A stretch of 64,000 bases of DNA from AWTP1-13 sp963797005 (GTDB lineage Bacteria; Pseudomonadota; Alphaproteobacteria; Rhizobiales; Hyphomicrobiaceae). How positions within the stretch are numbered: the stretch's first letter is position 1; each line of letters begins with the position of its first letter. The translations under genes were made by a program, and so were the position numbers. Shown piece by piece: positions 25,878 through 33,460 of this stretch. Below the pieces are notes generated by a model. The model saw only the letters and a program-made list of their open reading frames with translations. It did no database searches and was not told the origin of the DNA. The stretch spans positions 62,001 to 126,000 of the forward strand of contig CAWCOF010000022.1 in NCBI GenBank assembly GCA_963797005.1. The letters are read 5' to 3'.

Positions 25878-26158
25878 AAGACTTTGGCAGGGTTACCCAG
25901 GCTCGGGATGGGACACGGGAATTCGCTACAATCCATGCACGCGGCGCGGCATAGGCAACTGTGCCAAGCGGCAGGCCCCGTGTCCATCGGCCCGTTGCCG
26001 CTCCCCAAGGCGCCTCTGCATGGGTGCCGGAACTCAATTTCATTGCTCGTTTACCAAATTGGCGCCAGATTTCTCAGGCAACGCCCAACATGGCCGCAGC
26101 GTTGCAGCGCGCAGGGGAACAACGTGTCTTCCATACCAAATCGGGGCGCTTCGCTACC

Positions 26159-26548
26159 ATGACCGCCAAACCATCACGTTTGCCCGTAAAGCGCATCCTG
26201 CTCGCGGAGGACGACAAGTCCATGCGCGGCTTCCTGGAGCGCGCGCTCAGCAAGGCCGGCTACGAGGTGATCTCGTTCGCCAACGGCAAGGAGGCGCACG
26301 AGCGGCTGCAGGAGGAGCCCTTCACGCTCCTGCTCACCGATATCGTCATGCCGCAGATGGACGGCATCGAGCTGGCGCGCCGCGCAGCCGAGCTCGACCC
26401 GAACTTGAAGATCATGTTCATCACCGGCTTCGCCGCCGTGACCTTGAACACCAACTCGCGGCCCCCCAAGGACGCGCGCGTCCTCTCCAAGCCGTTCCAC
26501 TTGAAAGACCTGGTGCGCGAGATCGATCGCCTGCTGGCGGGGACTTGA
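26159..26548 (+). CDS. cpdR: Response regulator CpdR
   Basis: This is a single-domain receiver, 129 aa. 'RILLAEDDKSM' holds the acidic pocket, LLLTDIVMPQMDG the phosphorylated Asp, MFITGFAAV the Thr/Ser position and VLSKPFHLKDLV the Lys. The sequence closely follows Caulobacter CpdR, which when unphosphorylated brings substrates to ClpXP and controls CtrA turnover at the cell pole. The ATG at 26159 matches the CpdR start apart from an N-terminal extension of about ten residues. The gene's 3' part is duplicated at 27611. Confidence 0.95.
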   Translation: MTAKPSRLPVKRILLAEDDKSMRGFLERALSKAGYEVISFANGKEAHERLQEEPFTLLLTDIVMPQMDGIELARRAAELDPNLKIMFITGFAAVTLNTNSRPPKDARVLSKPFHLKDLVREIDRLLAGT

Positions 26549-26550
26549 GC

Positions 26551-26620
26551 CCCCTCTCCCCGCGCTCCGCCAACCTTTCCACGAACGCCATCGGCGCGGG
26601 GAGAGGGCTGGGGTGAGGGG
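26551..26620. repeat. REP-like palindrome (unit A)
   Basis: CCCCTCTCCCCGCG and CGCGGGGAGAGGG flank 'GCCAACCTTTCCACGAACGCC', then GGGGTGAGGGG. It is the same family as 21113 and 21217 and lies directly behind the cpdR stop, where it may act in transcript 3'-end formation. Confidence 0.8.
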
Positions 26621-26785
26621 CAGCCACGTGCACGAGCTTGCCCGGCCGCGCGACGCTTCTCGCGCGTCGTGCCATTGGACGCTCTCCACTGTTGCCTGGT
26701 GTCGTGGGTGCCCGCCTCCGCGGGCATGACGTTCGCCGAGCCCATGTCGCACGCCATCAATGTCACGGGCGCTGTGTACTCCTGC

Positions 26786-26813
26786 GTTGGGTCAGCGCTT
26801 CGCTTGACCCAAC
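26786..26813. repeat. GTTGGGTCA...TGACCCAAC palindrome (unit A)
   Basis: Nine-base perfect arms lie around a CG-rich loop. The conserved flank CCTAC that follows it provides the stop codon (TAG on the - strand) of the mutase fragment. Other copies are at 28139 and 36398. Confidence 0.85.
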
Positions 26814-27610
26814 CTACGGCACAATAAGTGGCGCGCCGAAGCCGTAGACTTTGCGCAGGCCGGCACAGATCTCGCCGTGCGTGACGCCGGCGCAGGCCGC
26901 ATCGACCACCTTCTCGTAGACGTTCTCGTCCTTGCTCTCGGCCGCGCGTGCAAGCGCATTCAAAGCGCGCTGAACCTCCGCGCCGCTGCGCTTTGCCTTG
27001 AAGCGCGCGATCCGCTTGAGCTGCGCCTCGACCTTCTTTTTCGGCGGCGGCTTCAACGCCTCGCGCGCCATCTCCTCGGACTCCGGCACGCGGTACTTGT
27101 TGACGCCGACGATCGTCTCCTCGCCGCGGTCCACCTTTCCCTGGAAGGCGAGCGCCGAATCCCCGCAGATGCGCTGCGGCAGCCCGGCCTCGACCGCGGC
27201 ATACATGCCGCCCGCCGCGTCGATCCGCGCGATCACCTCGCGGATCTTCGCCTCCATCGCGTCCGTCAGCGCCTCGACGTAGTAGGAGCCACCCAGCGCA
27301 TCGGCGACGTCGGTCAGGTGCGCCTCTTCCTTGAGGATGTTCTGCGTCGACACGGCAATGCGCGCCGCCCGCTCGGTCGGCACCGACATCACCTCGTCGA
27401 AGGAGTCCGTGTGCAGCGACTGCAGCCCGCCGAGAATGCCGGCCATCGCCTGCACCGTGACACGGGCGATGTTGTTGAGCGGCTGCTCGCGGGTGAGGTC
27501 GACGCCCGAGGTCTGGCCGTGGAACTTGAAGCGCCAGGACTTTTCGTCCTTCGCCCCGAAGCGCTCGCGCGTGAGCTGAGCCCAGATGCGCCGGCCGGCG
27601 CGGAACTTCG
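26814..27610 (-). pseudogene. Truncated duplicate of the B12 mutase large subunit (3' part only)
   Basis: It contains the last 265 or so codons of the mutase encoded at 28167-29876, nearly identical in protein (two substitutions seen: Ser for Ala in 'VPESEEM', Asn for Asp in 'RALNALAR'). It is cut off at 27610 by the duplication junction with the cpdR copy. It lacks the N-terminal half of the barrel and its substrate pocket, so it cannot be a working enzyme. The strong conservation points to a recent event or gene conversion. Confidence 0.9.
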
Positions 27611-27902
27611 GGCTATGAGGTGATCTCGTGCGCGAATGGCAAGGAGACGCACGAGCGGTTGCAGGAGCAGCCTTTCACGCTCCTGCTCAGCGATATCGTC
27701 ATGCCGCAGATGGACGGCATCGAGCTGACGCGCCGCGCAGCCGAGCACGACCCGAACTTGAAGATCATGTTCATCACCGGCTTCGCCGCCGTGACACCTG
27801 AACACCAACTCGCTGCCCCCGAAGGACGCGCGTGTTCTGTCCAAACCGTTCCACCTGAAAGACCTCGTGCGCGAGATCGACCGCCTGCTGGCGGGGACTT
27901 GA
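27611..27902 (+). pseudogene. Truncated and frameshifted cpdR copy
   Basis: It lacks the first 33 codons and so the acidic pocket. It keeps 'LLLSDIVMPQMDGIEL' and 'MFITGFAAV', then reads TGACACCTGAAC where cpdR has TGACCTTGAAC, a one-base insertion that destroys the Lys-containing C-terminus. It carries several substitutions relative to cpdR (Thr to Ser, Ala to Thr, Leu to His), so it has drifted more than the mutase fragment. Confidence 0.9.
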
Positions 27903-27903
27903 G

Positions 27904-27974
27904 CCCCCTCTCCGCGCGCTCCGCCAACTTTTCCACGAACGCCATCGGCGCGGGGAGAGCGCTGGGGTGAGGGG
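27904..27974. repeat. REP-like palindrome (unit B)
   Basis: This is a copy of the 26551 element with small changes in the arms (CTCTCCGCGCG and CGCGGGGAGAG), so its stem is less perfect. Confidence 0.75.
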
Positions 27975-28138
27975 CAGACACGTGCACCAGTTTGTGCGGT
28001 CGCGCGACGCTTCTCGCGCGTCTGTCTTTGGACGCTCTCCACTGTTGCCTGGTGTCGTGGGTGCCCGCCTCCGCGGGCATGACGTTCGCCGAGCCCTTGT
28101 CGCTCGCCACCAATGTCACGGGCGCTGTGTACTCCTGC

Positions 28139-28166
28139 GTTGGGTCAGCGCTTCGCTTGACCCAAC
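28139..28166. repeat. GTTGGGTCA...TGACCCAAC palindrome (unit B)
   Basis: It is identical in layout to 26786. The flank CCTACGG at 28166-28172 contains the stop codon of the intact mutase gene, so the hairpin follows the stop at once and could serve as its terminator. Confidence 0.85.
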
Positions 28167-29876
28167 CTACGGAACGATGAGGGGGGCGCCGAAGCCGTAG
28201 ACTTTGCGCAGGCCCGCGCAGATCTCGCCGTGCGTGACGCCGGCGCAGGCCGCATCGACCACCTTCTCGTAGACGTTCTCGTCCTTGCTCTCGGCCGCGC
28301 GCGCGAGCGCATCCAAAGCGCGCTGAACCTCCGCGCCGCTGCGCTTTGCCTTGAAGCGCGCGATCCGCTTGAGCTGCGCCTCGACCTTCTTTTTCGGCGG
28401 CGGCTTCAACGCCTCGCGCGCCATCTCCTCGGCCTCCGGCACGCGGTACTTGTTGACGCCGACGATCGTCTCCTCGCCGCGGTCCACCTTTCCCTGGAAG
28501 GCGAGCGCCGAATCCCCGCAGATGCGCTGCGGCAGCCCGGCCTCGACCGCGGCATACATGCCGCCCGCCGCGTCGATCCGCGCGATCACCTCGCGGATCT
28601 TGGCCTCCATCGCGTCCGTCAGCGCCTCGACGTAGTAGGAGCCGCCCAGCGCATCGGCGACGTCGGTCAGGTGCGCCTCTTCCTTGAGGATGTTCTGCGT
28701 CGACACGGCAATGCGCGCCGCCCGCTCGGTCGGCACCGACATCACCTCGTCGAAGGAGTCCGTGTGCAGCGACTGCAGCCCGCCGAGAATGCCGGCCATC
28801 GCCTGCACCGTGACACGGGCGATGTTGTTGAGCGGCTGCTCGCGCGTCAGGTCCACGCCCGAGGTCTGGCCGTGGAACTTGAAGCGCCAGGACTTTTCGT
28901 CCTTCGCCCCGAAGCGCTCGCGCGTGAGCTGAGCCCAGATGCGCCGGCCGGCGCGGAACTTCGCCACCTCCTCGAAGAAGCTCATGGAGATGTCGAAAAA
29001 GAAGGTGAAGCGCGGCAGGAACTGGTCCGGGTCCCAGCCGCGCGCCAGGCAGTCGTCGGCGTACTGGATGGCCGAGGAGAGGGTGAGCCCCATGGCCTCG
29101 GCGGGCGTGGCGCCCGCCTGCTGCATGTGCTGGCCGACGATGGAGAGCGGGTTCCACTTCGGCAGGTGCCGGCGCGCGAAGGCGATGTGGTCGATGAGCA
29201 CGCGCCGCGCGCCGGGCAGCGCCAGGCGGAAGAACATGTGGTTGGCGACGAAGTGGGAGAGGTAGTCCGACTGGTTCGACGTGCCGGAGATGCGGCTCCA
29301 GTCGATGCCGCGCTTCCTGGCCACCGCCAGCTCGAGCGCCAGGAGCGTGAAGGGCGAGGGATCGTTCAGCGAGGTCGAGATATCGCCGATGGGAATGCCG
29401 TCGAGGCAGGTGGTCATGTCCTCGACCGTGTTCACCGTGACGCCGCAGGTGCCCACGATCTCCGGCGGCACCTCGTCGATGTCGTAGCCGCGGTAGACCG
29501 AGTTGCACGGGATCAGCGAGACGGCGGTGCCGCCGTGGTCGAGGATGGTCTTGAGCCGCGCGTTGTAGTCCTCCGGCACGCCGAGCCCGATCAGCTGGCG
29601 CTGGCTCCAGGTGCGGCCGCGGTGCATGGTGGGGTAGATGCCGCGCGTCATGGGGGGCTGGCCGGGGAAGCCCAGCGTCTCCATGTAGCGCGCCCCGCTC
29701 CAGTCCTCGGGCGTGTAGAGCGGCTTCACCTCGATGCCGGAGCGGTTCTTGGGATTGGGCGCATCGCCGAGGCCCGCCTGCACTTGCGCCCGCCACCGCC
29801 CGCGCGCCTCATCGAGGCCCGACAGCGGCAGCTTGACGGTCTTGGCCGTGCCGGCGCGCTTCACGCGCTTTGCCAT
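28167..29876 (-). CDS. B12-dependent acyl-CoA mutase, large (substrate-binding) subunit, unassigned specificity
   Basis: The protein has 569 aa and is a TIM-barrel subunit of a coenzyme-B12 carbon-skeleton mutase without its own cobalamin domain. 'NTVEDMTTCLDGIP', 'GQHMQQAGATPAEAMG', 'FAPRFTFFFDISMSFFEEVAKFRAGRRIWA'-like core text and 'SLHTDSFDE' mark the family. Active-site positions differ from methylmalonyl-CoA mutase: TMY is TMH, and the Arg of MVRNTY that binds the free carboxylate is Ala (VANHMF); the catalytic His (GQHMQ) remains. It thus resembles the isobutyryl/2-hydroxyisobutyryl type in subunit split and pocket. ATG at 29876 follows GGGGAGGA. It is the third gene of an operon with the B12 subunit. 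Confidence 0.92.
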   Translation of the reverse strand: MAKRVKRAGTAKTVKLPLSGLDEARGRWRAQVQAGLGDAPNPKNRSGIEVKPLYTPEDWSGARYMETLGFPGQPPMTRGIYPTMHRGRTWSQRQLIGLGVPEDYNARLKTILDHGGTAVSLIPCNSVYRGYDIDEVPPEIVGTCGVTVNTVEDMTTCLDGIPIGDISTSLNDPSPFTLLALELAVARKRGIDWSRISGTSNQSDYLSHFVANHMFFRLALPGARRVLIDHIAFARRHLPKWNPLSIVGQHMQQAGATPAEAMGLTLSSAIQYADDCLARGWDPDQFLPRFTFFFDISMSFFEEVAKFRAGRRIWAQLTRERFGAKDEKSWRFKFHGQTSGVDLTREQPLNNIARVTVQAMAGILGGLQSLHTDSFDEVMSVPTERAARIAVSTQNILKEEAHLTDVADALGGSYYVEALTDAMEAKIREVIARIDAAGGMYAAVEAGLPQRICGDSALAFQGKVDRGEETIVGVNKYRVPEAEEMAREALKPPPKKKVEAQLKRIARFKAKRSGAEVQRALDALARAAESKDENVYEKVVDAACAGVTHGEICAGLRKVYGFGAPLIVP

Positions 29877-29912
29877 GAGCATTCCTCCCCGGTCTCTCAC
29901 AAGCGCACGCAG

Positions 29913-30491
29913 CTATCGCACATCGGTCCAGCTCTCGGAGAACGCCAGTGCGCTGGTGCTGAACGGCCTGCCCTCGCGCTCCCGCTTCCAGGATCGGCCG
30001 GCGGCCTGGATGCCGTTGCGCGACAGGCGCGTGCCGAGAGCAGGCACCAGCACCGTGCACACGCCGTAGCTCCGCCCGGGCACCGCGTTGGGCTGGGTGT
30101 GAACGAGCAGCGGATCGCCGAGGTCGTGCCAGGTGAGGGCGACCTCCTCGTTGCGCGCCACCACCCGCTCTGTCCAGAAATAGCGCATGTCGCCCGACTT
30201 GCTGAACTCGGCGTCGGTCACGGGGATGCTCGTGTCCAGCAGCTCGGCATTGAGCATGCCCTGCACGGTCGATTGCAGCCAGCGCGCCATGGCGATGTTG
30301 TCGGCGTAGATGCGCCAGCGGTTCTCCGTCAGCTCGCTCTTGAGGTAGAGCACGTGCCCCGGCCCGGCGGGCGAGAAGATGATGCGCCAGAAGCTTGCGT
30401 TGGTGGAGTAGTCGTCGCTGTCGGTGGCGCTGAGCCGTATGAAGGGGTTCTCGCCGGTGACGATCACGACGTTGGGGTCGGCAGTGCTCAT
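29913..30491 (-). CDS. Protein of unknown function inside the B12 mutase operon
   Basis: I do not recognise this 192-aa protein. It has no signal peptide or membrane span. Readable features are an Asp/Ser-rich start (ATDSDDYSTNASFWR), 'YLKSELTENRWRIYADNIAMARWLQSTVQG', a 'LTWHDLGDPLLVHTQP' segment and a basic C-terminus. GGAGGA sits 7 bp before the ATG at 30491. It lies between the two mutase subunits (37 bp before the large one), so a role in the same pathway, for example converting the mutase substrate or product, is plausible but only inferred. Confidence 0.8.
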   Translation of the reverse strand: MSTADPNVVIVTGENPFIRLSATDSDDYSTNASFWRIIFSPAGPGHVLYLKSELTENRWRIYADNIAMARWLQSTVQGMLNAELLDTSIPVTDAEFSKSGDMRYFWTERVVARNEEVALTWHDLGDPLLVHTQPNAVPGRSYGVCTVLVPALGTRLSRNGIQAAGRSWKREREGRPFSTSALAFSESWTDVR

Positions 30492-30617
30492 CGCCATTTC
30501 CTCCATCCAGGGCCGCGGGTGTTTCAGCATTCGGGGGGCGGGGCCAGCCCGGCAGCTCGGCGCCGTCAGCGATCAGCCGGCGAGGCGGCCGACCAAGAGC
30601 GCATGCGTACCGAGAGC

Positions 30618-30762
30618 CTAACCGGCGGGTGTGGCGGGCTTGGCGGGCTGGGCGCTATTGCGCTCCCGCTTCGCCAGCTTGCCTTCGCGGCGCAAGGCGT
30701 TCTTGGCTTTGCGCTGCTTGGCCTGGATGCGCTTGCGGCGCGAAGTCCGACATCTTGGGCAT
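30618..30762 (-). pseudogene. Small basic protein, probably frameshifted at its fifth codon
   Basis: A strong GGGGAGGA site precedes ATG 30762 (MPKMS). Removing one G at about 30747 joins this to TSRRKRIQAKQRKAKNALRRE and gives an about 47-aa, Lys/Arg-rich protein ending at 30618; without it the ATG frame stops after 35 unrelated codons. Small highly basic proteins of this type occur in Hyphomicrobiales. It is either a damaged gene or an assembly error. Confidence 0.45.
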
Positions 30763-30885
30763 GTGATTGTCCTCCCCGATGCTTTGTAGAGCCACTCGTC
30801 CCATGCTGCCAAGCGCCGGATGGGCACAGAGCCTTTCCCCAGTCGCGGCCCCAGTCGCGGCATCCGGTGGGCGCGCGGGGCCTGG

Positions 30886-31401
30886 CTAGGTAGGGAGATC
30901 GCGCGTTCCGAGCGCGCAGTTCGACGCGACAGGACATTTCTCGAAGGCTTCTGGCGCGTACGCCGGCACCTCGTCGTCCCTGGCGGCGCGGGCCGCGCGT
31001 GCCAGCTCGGCCACAACGCTCACGATCTCCTCGCGCGAGGCGCCGGGGTGGAAGACACAAGCCACCCCGGCTTTTTTCAGTCTCTTCTCGTCCGCGTCGG
31101 GCACGATGCCGCCGACCACGACGGGAATATGCGCCAGCCGCGCCTTCTTCAGCGCCTGCATCAGCTTCGGCACCAGCAGGTGATCGGTGGCCAGCGAGGA
31201 GATGCCGATCACGTCGACGTCCTCCTCCTCGGCCAACCGCACGACCTGGGCGATCTCCTGCCACGGCGGGGTGTAGAGCACCTCCATGCCGGCATCGCGC
31301 AGGAACGCCGCCACCACGCGGCTGCCGCGGTCATGCCCGTCGAGGCCGATCTTGGTGACGAGGACCTTGGGAGGGTGGGTGAATTCAGGTTGGCTCATCA
31401 T
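30886..31401 (-). CDS. B12-binding subunit of the split acyl-CoA mutase
   Basis: This is a cobalamin-binding domain protein of 171 aa. 'KVLVTKIGLDGHDRGSRVV' contains the DxHxxG motif whose His ligates cobalt, 'IGISSLATDH' the Ser position and 'VVVGGIVPD' the GG motif. The C-terminal 35 residues extend beyond the usual fold and contain two Cys. It should pair with the large subunit encoded at 28167-29876 to form a heterotetrameric mutase. It is the first gene of the operon. Confidence 0.95.
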   Translation of the reverse strand: MMSQPEFTHPPKVLVTKIGLDGHDRGSRVVAAFLRDAGMEVLYTPPWQEIAQVVRLAEEEDVDVIGISSLATDHLLVPKLMQALKKARLAHIPVVVGGIVPDADEKRLKKAGVACVFHPGASREEIVSVVAELARAARAARDDEVPAYAPEAFEKCPVASNCALGTRDLPT

Positions 31402-31525
31402 GCGCCCCGACTGTGGTGGTCACACTATGGGGCCGCGGCTCGCGCCCTGTGAAGGGGCGTCGTGCGCATGGCCGGTGCCGCGCGAACGCGGGAAAGAGGA
31501 CGCCACCGGCCGTGGGAATCGCGGC

Positions 31526-32485
31526 TCAGGCCGCCGCGGCGTCGACGCCCAGGTAGGCGTCGAAGGCGGCCCAGAAGCGCTGGCGCACCTCGTCCACCTC
31601 CTGCAGGATCTCGTGGCGCGCCTGCGGGATGAGCACGTGGGTGCCGACCTTGAGCTGCACGGCGAACTCCTCGATCGCCGTCGTGGAGACGACGTTGTCC
31701 ATGCCGGCGGCGAACAGGAGAAGCGGCACCTCGACCTTGAGCGGGTAGTCCGGCGCCGTGAGCCTGGCGATCGAGCGCAGCGCGGCCCTGAGCCAGGCGA
31801 CGGTGGGCGAGCCCAGCCCCAGCTCCGGCGCCGCCTCCAGCATCAGCCGGTTGCGATTGTAGCGGTCGCGGTCGGAGGTGAGCACATTGTCCTCGAAGGG
31901 CTCGAGCTCGATCGGCGTGTCGTTGCCCTTGCGCACGTAGGTCGAGCCGAGCCCGATGGCGCAGAGGATTTCCGCGTACGTGCGCGAGGCGTTGTAGGAG
32001 GCGCCGAGCGCGCTCTCGGCAATGGCGATCATCGGCGCGCTCAGCACCATGCGCGAGAACCACGACCCCGGCAGGGCGGCGTTGCGCAACAGAATGTGCC
32101 CGCCCATCGAATGCGCCAGGGCGACGTAGGGCGCCGGGCAATCGGGCAGCACGATCTCCTTCATGAAATGGGCAAGGTCGCGATCGAACTGGGCGAACGA
32201 GCGCACGTGGCCCTTGTTGGGGTTGGAGAGCAGCCTCGTCGATCCGCCCTGGCCGCGCCAGTCCATGGTGGCCACCGCGAACCCCCGCCGGCGCAGGTCG
32301 GCCACCACCTCGAAATACTTCTCGATGAACTCGCCGCGGCCCTGGAACAGGCACACGGTGCCGCGCCGCGGCCCGCGCGTGGCGTCCCAGCGCGCGTATC
32401 TCAGCTCCACCCCGTCGGGGCATTTGCACATGCCGACGATGGCCCCGCTCGGGACCGGATTCTTCGCCAGGGCAACGAGCTCCAT
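31526..32485 (-). CDS. Alpha/beta hydrolase, lysophospholipase type
   Basis: The protein has 319 aa and belongs to the serine aminopeptidase S33/PldB group. 'FQGRGEFIEKYFEVVADLRRRGFAVATMDWRGQGGS' is typical, the nucleophile is in LAHSMGGHI, the acid is likely in 'AAGMDNVVS', and the His is in ARHEIL. The start ATG at 32485 follows GAGGGGAGG; a longer frame upstream has no site. Expected substrates are monoacylglycerols or lysophospholipids. Confidence 0.92.
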   Translation of the reverse strand: MELVALAKNPVPSGAIVGMCKCPDGVELRYARWDATRGPRRGTVCLFQGRGEFIEKYFEVVADLRRRGFAVATMDWRGQGGSTRLLSNPNKGHVRSFAQFDRDLAHFMKEIVLPDCPAPYVALAHSMGGHILLRNAALPGSWFSRMVLSAPMIAIAESALGASYNASRTYAEILCAIGLGSTYVRKGNDTPIELEPFEDNVLTSDRDRYNRNRLMLEAAPELGLGSPTVAWLRAALRSIARLTAPDYPLKVEVPLLLFAAGMDNVVSTTAIEEFAVQLKVGTHVLIPQARHEILQEVDEVRQRFWAAFDAYLGVDAAAA

Positions 32486-32644
32486 CCGCACCTCCCCTCT
32501 GCAAGGTTCCGGCGCGGGTATAGCAGGCGACGGCGACACCAGACAGGTGCTTGTGCGGACGGCTGGGCAAGGCCGCTGCAAGGCAAAAGAAAGGGCCCCG
32601 AGAAGACCCGAGGCCCTGCAAAGAGTTTGGCAAAGAAGGCGAAA

Positions 32645-33121
32645 TCAGTAGCGCCGCTCCCAGCGCCGCGGCGGGGGCCCGTAGGCATAGGGGCCGTAAG
32701 CGCGCGGCTCCAGCGGCCTGGCGTCGACGATCTCGCCGCTGCAGCGGTCGATCGTCAGCTCGAACAGGCGGCCGCTCGGCCGGCGCGCGCGCACGTTGGC
32801 GAGATCGTCGCGCAGGTCGGGATCGTGGAAGTCGTGCCAGCCGTCGCCCAGCAGCCGGCGCTTGATCTGCTCGCGCGGCACGCAGTTGTCGCGGTCGCGG
32901 TCGGCGTAGGAATAGTGCCGCCGGTACGGGCGGTCATCATCTTCATCATCGTCGTCGCGATCGCGTGCGTACGGGGGACGATCGGGATAGCGGTAAACGT
33001 CCGCATACCGCGGGTCGTCATAGGCGCCCCGATCCCCGCGCGGTCCATCGCCGAGATCGGCCGCCGCCGCCCCCGTCGACATCGCGACAGCCAAGCCGGC
33101 TGCCAGCACCAAGCTTCTCAT
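32645..33121 (-). CDS. Exported acidic protein of unknown function
   Basis: The protein has 158 aa. A signal peptide covers the first 20 residues (LVLAAGLAVAMSTGAAAAD). Next comes a disordered stretch rich in Asp, Arg and Tyr (DRDDDDEDDDRPYR), then a compact C-terminal domain with 'QIKRRLLGDGWHDFHDPDL' and 'LFELTIDRCSGEIVDARPLE', which resembles PepSY-like repeats of small periplasmic proteins. Two Cys could form a disulfide. No function can be given. Confidence 0.85.
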   Translation of the reverse strand: MRSLVLAAGLAVAMSTGAAAADLGDGPRGDRGAYDDPRYADVYRYPDRPPYARDRDDDDEDDDRPYRRHYSYADRDRDNCVPREQIKRRLLGDGWHDFHDPDLRDDLANVRARRPSGRLFELTIDRCSGEIVDARPLEPRAYGPYAYGPPPRRWERRY

Positions 33122-33460
33122 CGCCCATTCTCCTCTACCCTCACGCCAGCGTCTTAGCTTGGGCAGGCTGGCGTCGGCAAGATGAATGGGGGATGAAAAT
33201 GGTTATGCTCGGGCGGCGGATAAGTGGTTGGGGTGACGGGGATTGGGTGGGCGGTGGGCGGTGGGCGGTGGCGTGCGGCACGCGGCACGGCTTTGCACAT
33301 ATAAGCGTTCAGCGAGGGGGTTTTCGTGCAAGTGTGATTTCTGCACAAAAACCCCAGGGCACCTTGGGTCTCCAAGGCGCTAGGTGCTACTGCAGATCAT
33401 GATCTGCATGACCACCATGACCATGATGATGGTGGTGGTGCTGGTACCCTGGATTGGCAA
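33122..33460. repeat. Non-coding stretch with a G-quadruplex-like run and a CAC/CAT repeat
   Basis: No gene is supported here. Positions 33238-33265 have five runs of three or more G separated by ATT, T, CGGT and CGGT, able to form a G-quadruplex on the + strand about 120 bp upstream of the - strand exported-protein gene. Positions 33405-33445 are a CAT/CAC-type repeat that on the - strand would encode a His-rich tail in a frame shifted from the hipA remnant. Confidence 0.6.

Larger units (their letters stand above)
26258..27610. repeat. Tandem duplication, unit A (1,353 bp)
   Basis: It begins inside cpdR at GGCTACGAGGTG and ends inside the mutase gene at GGAACTTCG. The next base starts unit B with GGCTATGAGGTG. 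It contains the cpdR 3' part, a REP palindrome, a conserved spacer, a TGGGTCA palindrome and the 3' part of the mutase gene. Confidence 0.92.
27611..28963. repeat. Tandem duplication, unit B (1,353 bp)
   Basis: This is the second copy of the unit. It starts with the truncated cpdR and runs into the full-length mutase gene. The offset between matching points is 1,353 bp (1,354 within part of the cpdR copy because of a one-base insertion that is compensated later). Confidence 0.92.

Noticed and set aside
26551..28166. CRISPR-like array suggested by repeated palindromes
   Set aside because: The repeats belong to a single 1.35-kb duplication and to dispersed REP families; there are no regularly spaced units with unique spacers.
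27613..29796. - strand frame running from the mutase into the cpdR copy, suggesting a fusion protein
   Set aside because: It is an alternate frame of the mutase; the mutase proper ends at 28167 and the cpdR copy is on the + strand.
28230..30893. 887-codon open frame on the + strand
   Set aside because: It is antisense to the B12 mutase large subunit and the 192-aa gene; no domain is recognisable in its translation.
31286..33157. 623-codon open frame on the + strand
   Set aside because: It is antisense to the lysophospholipase and exported-protein genes; composition is Arg/His-rich with no motif.
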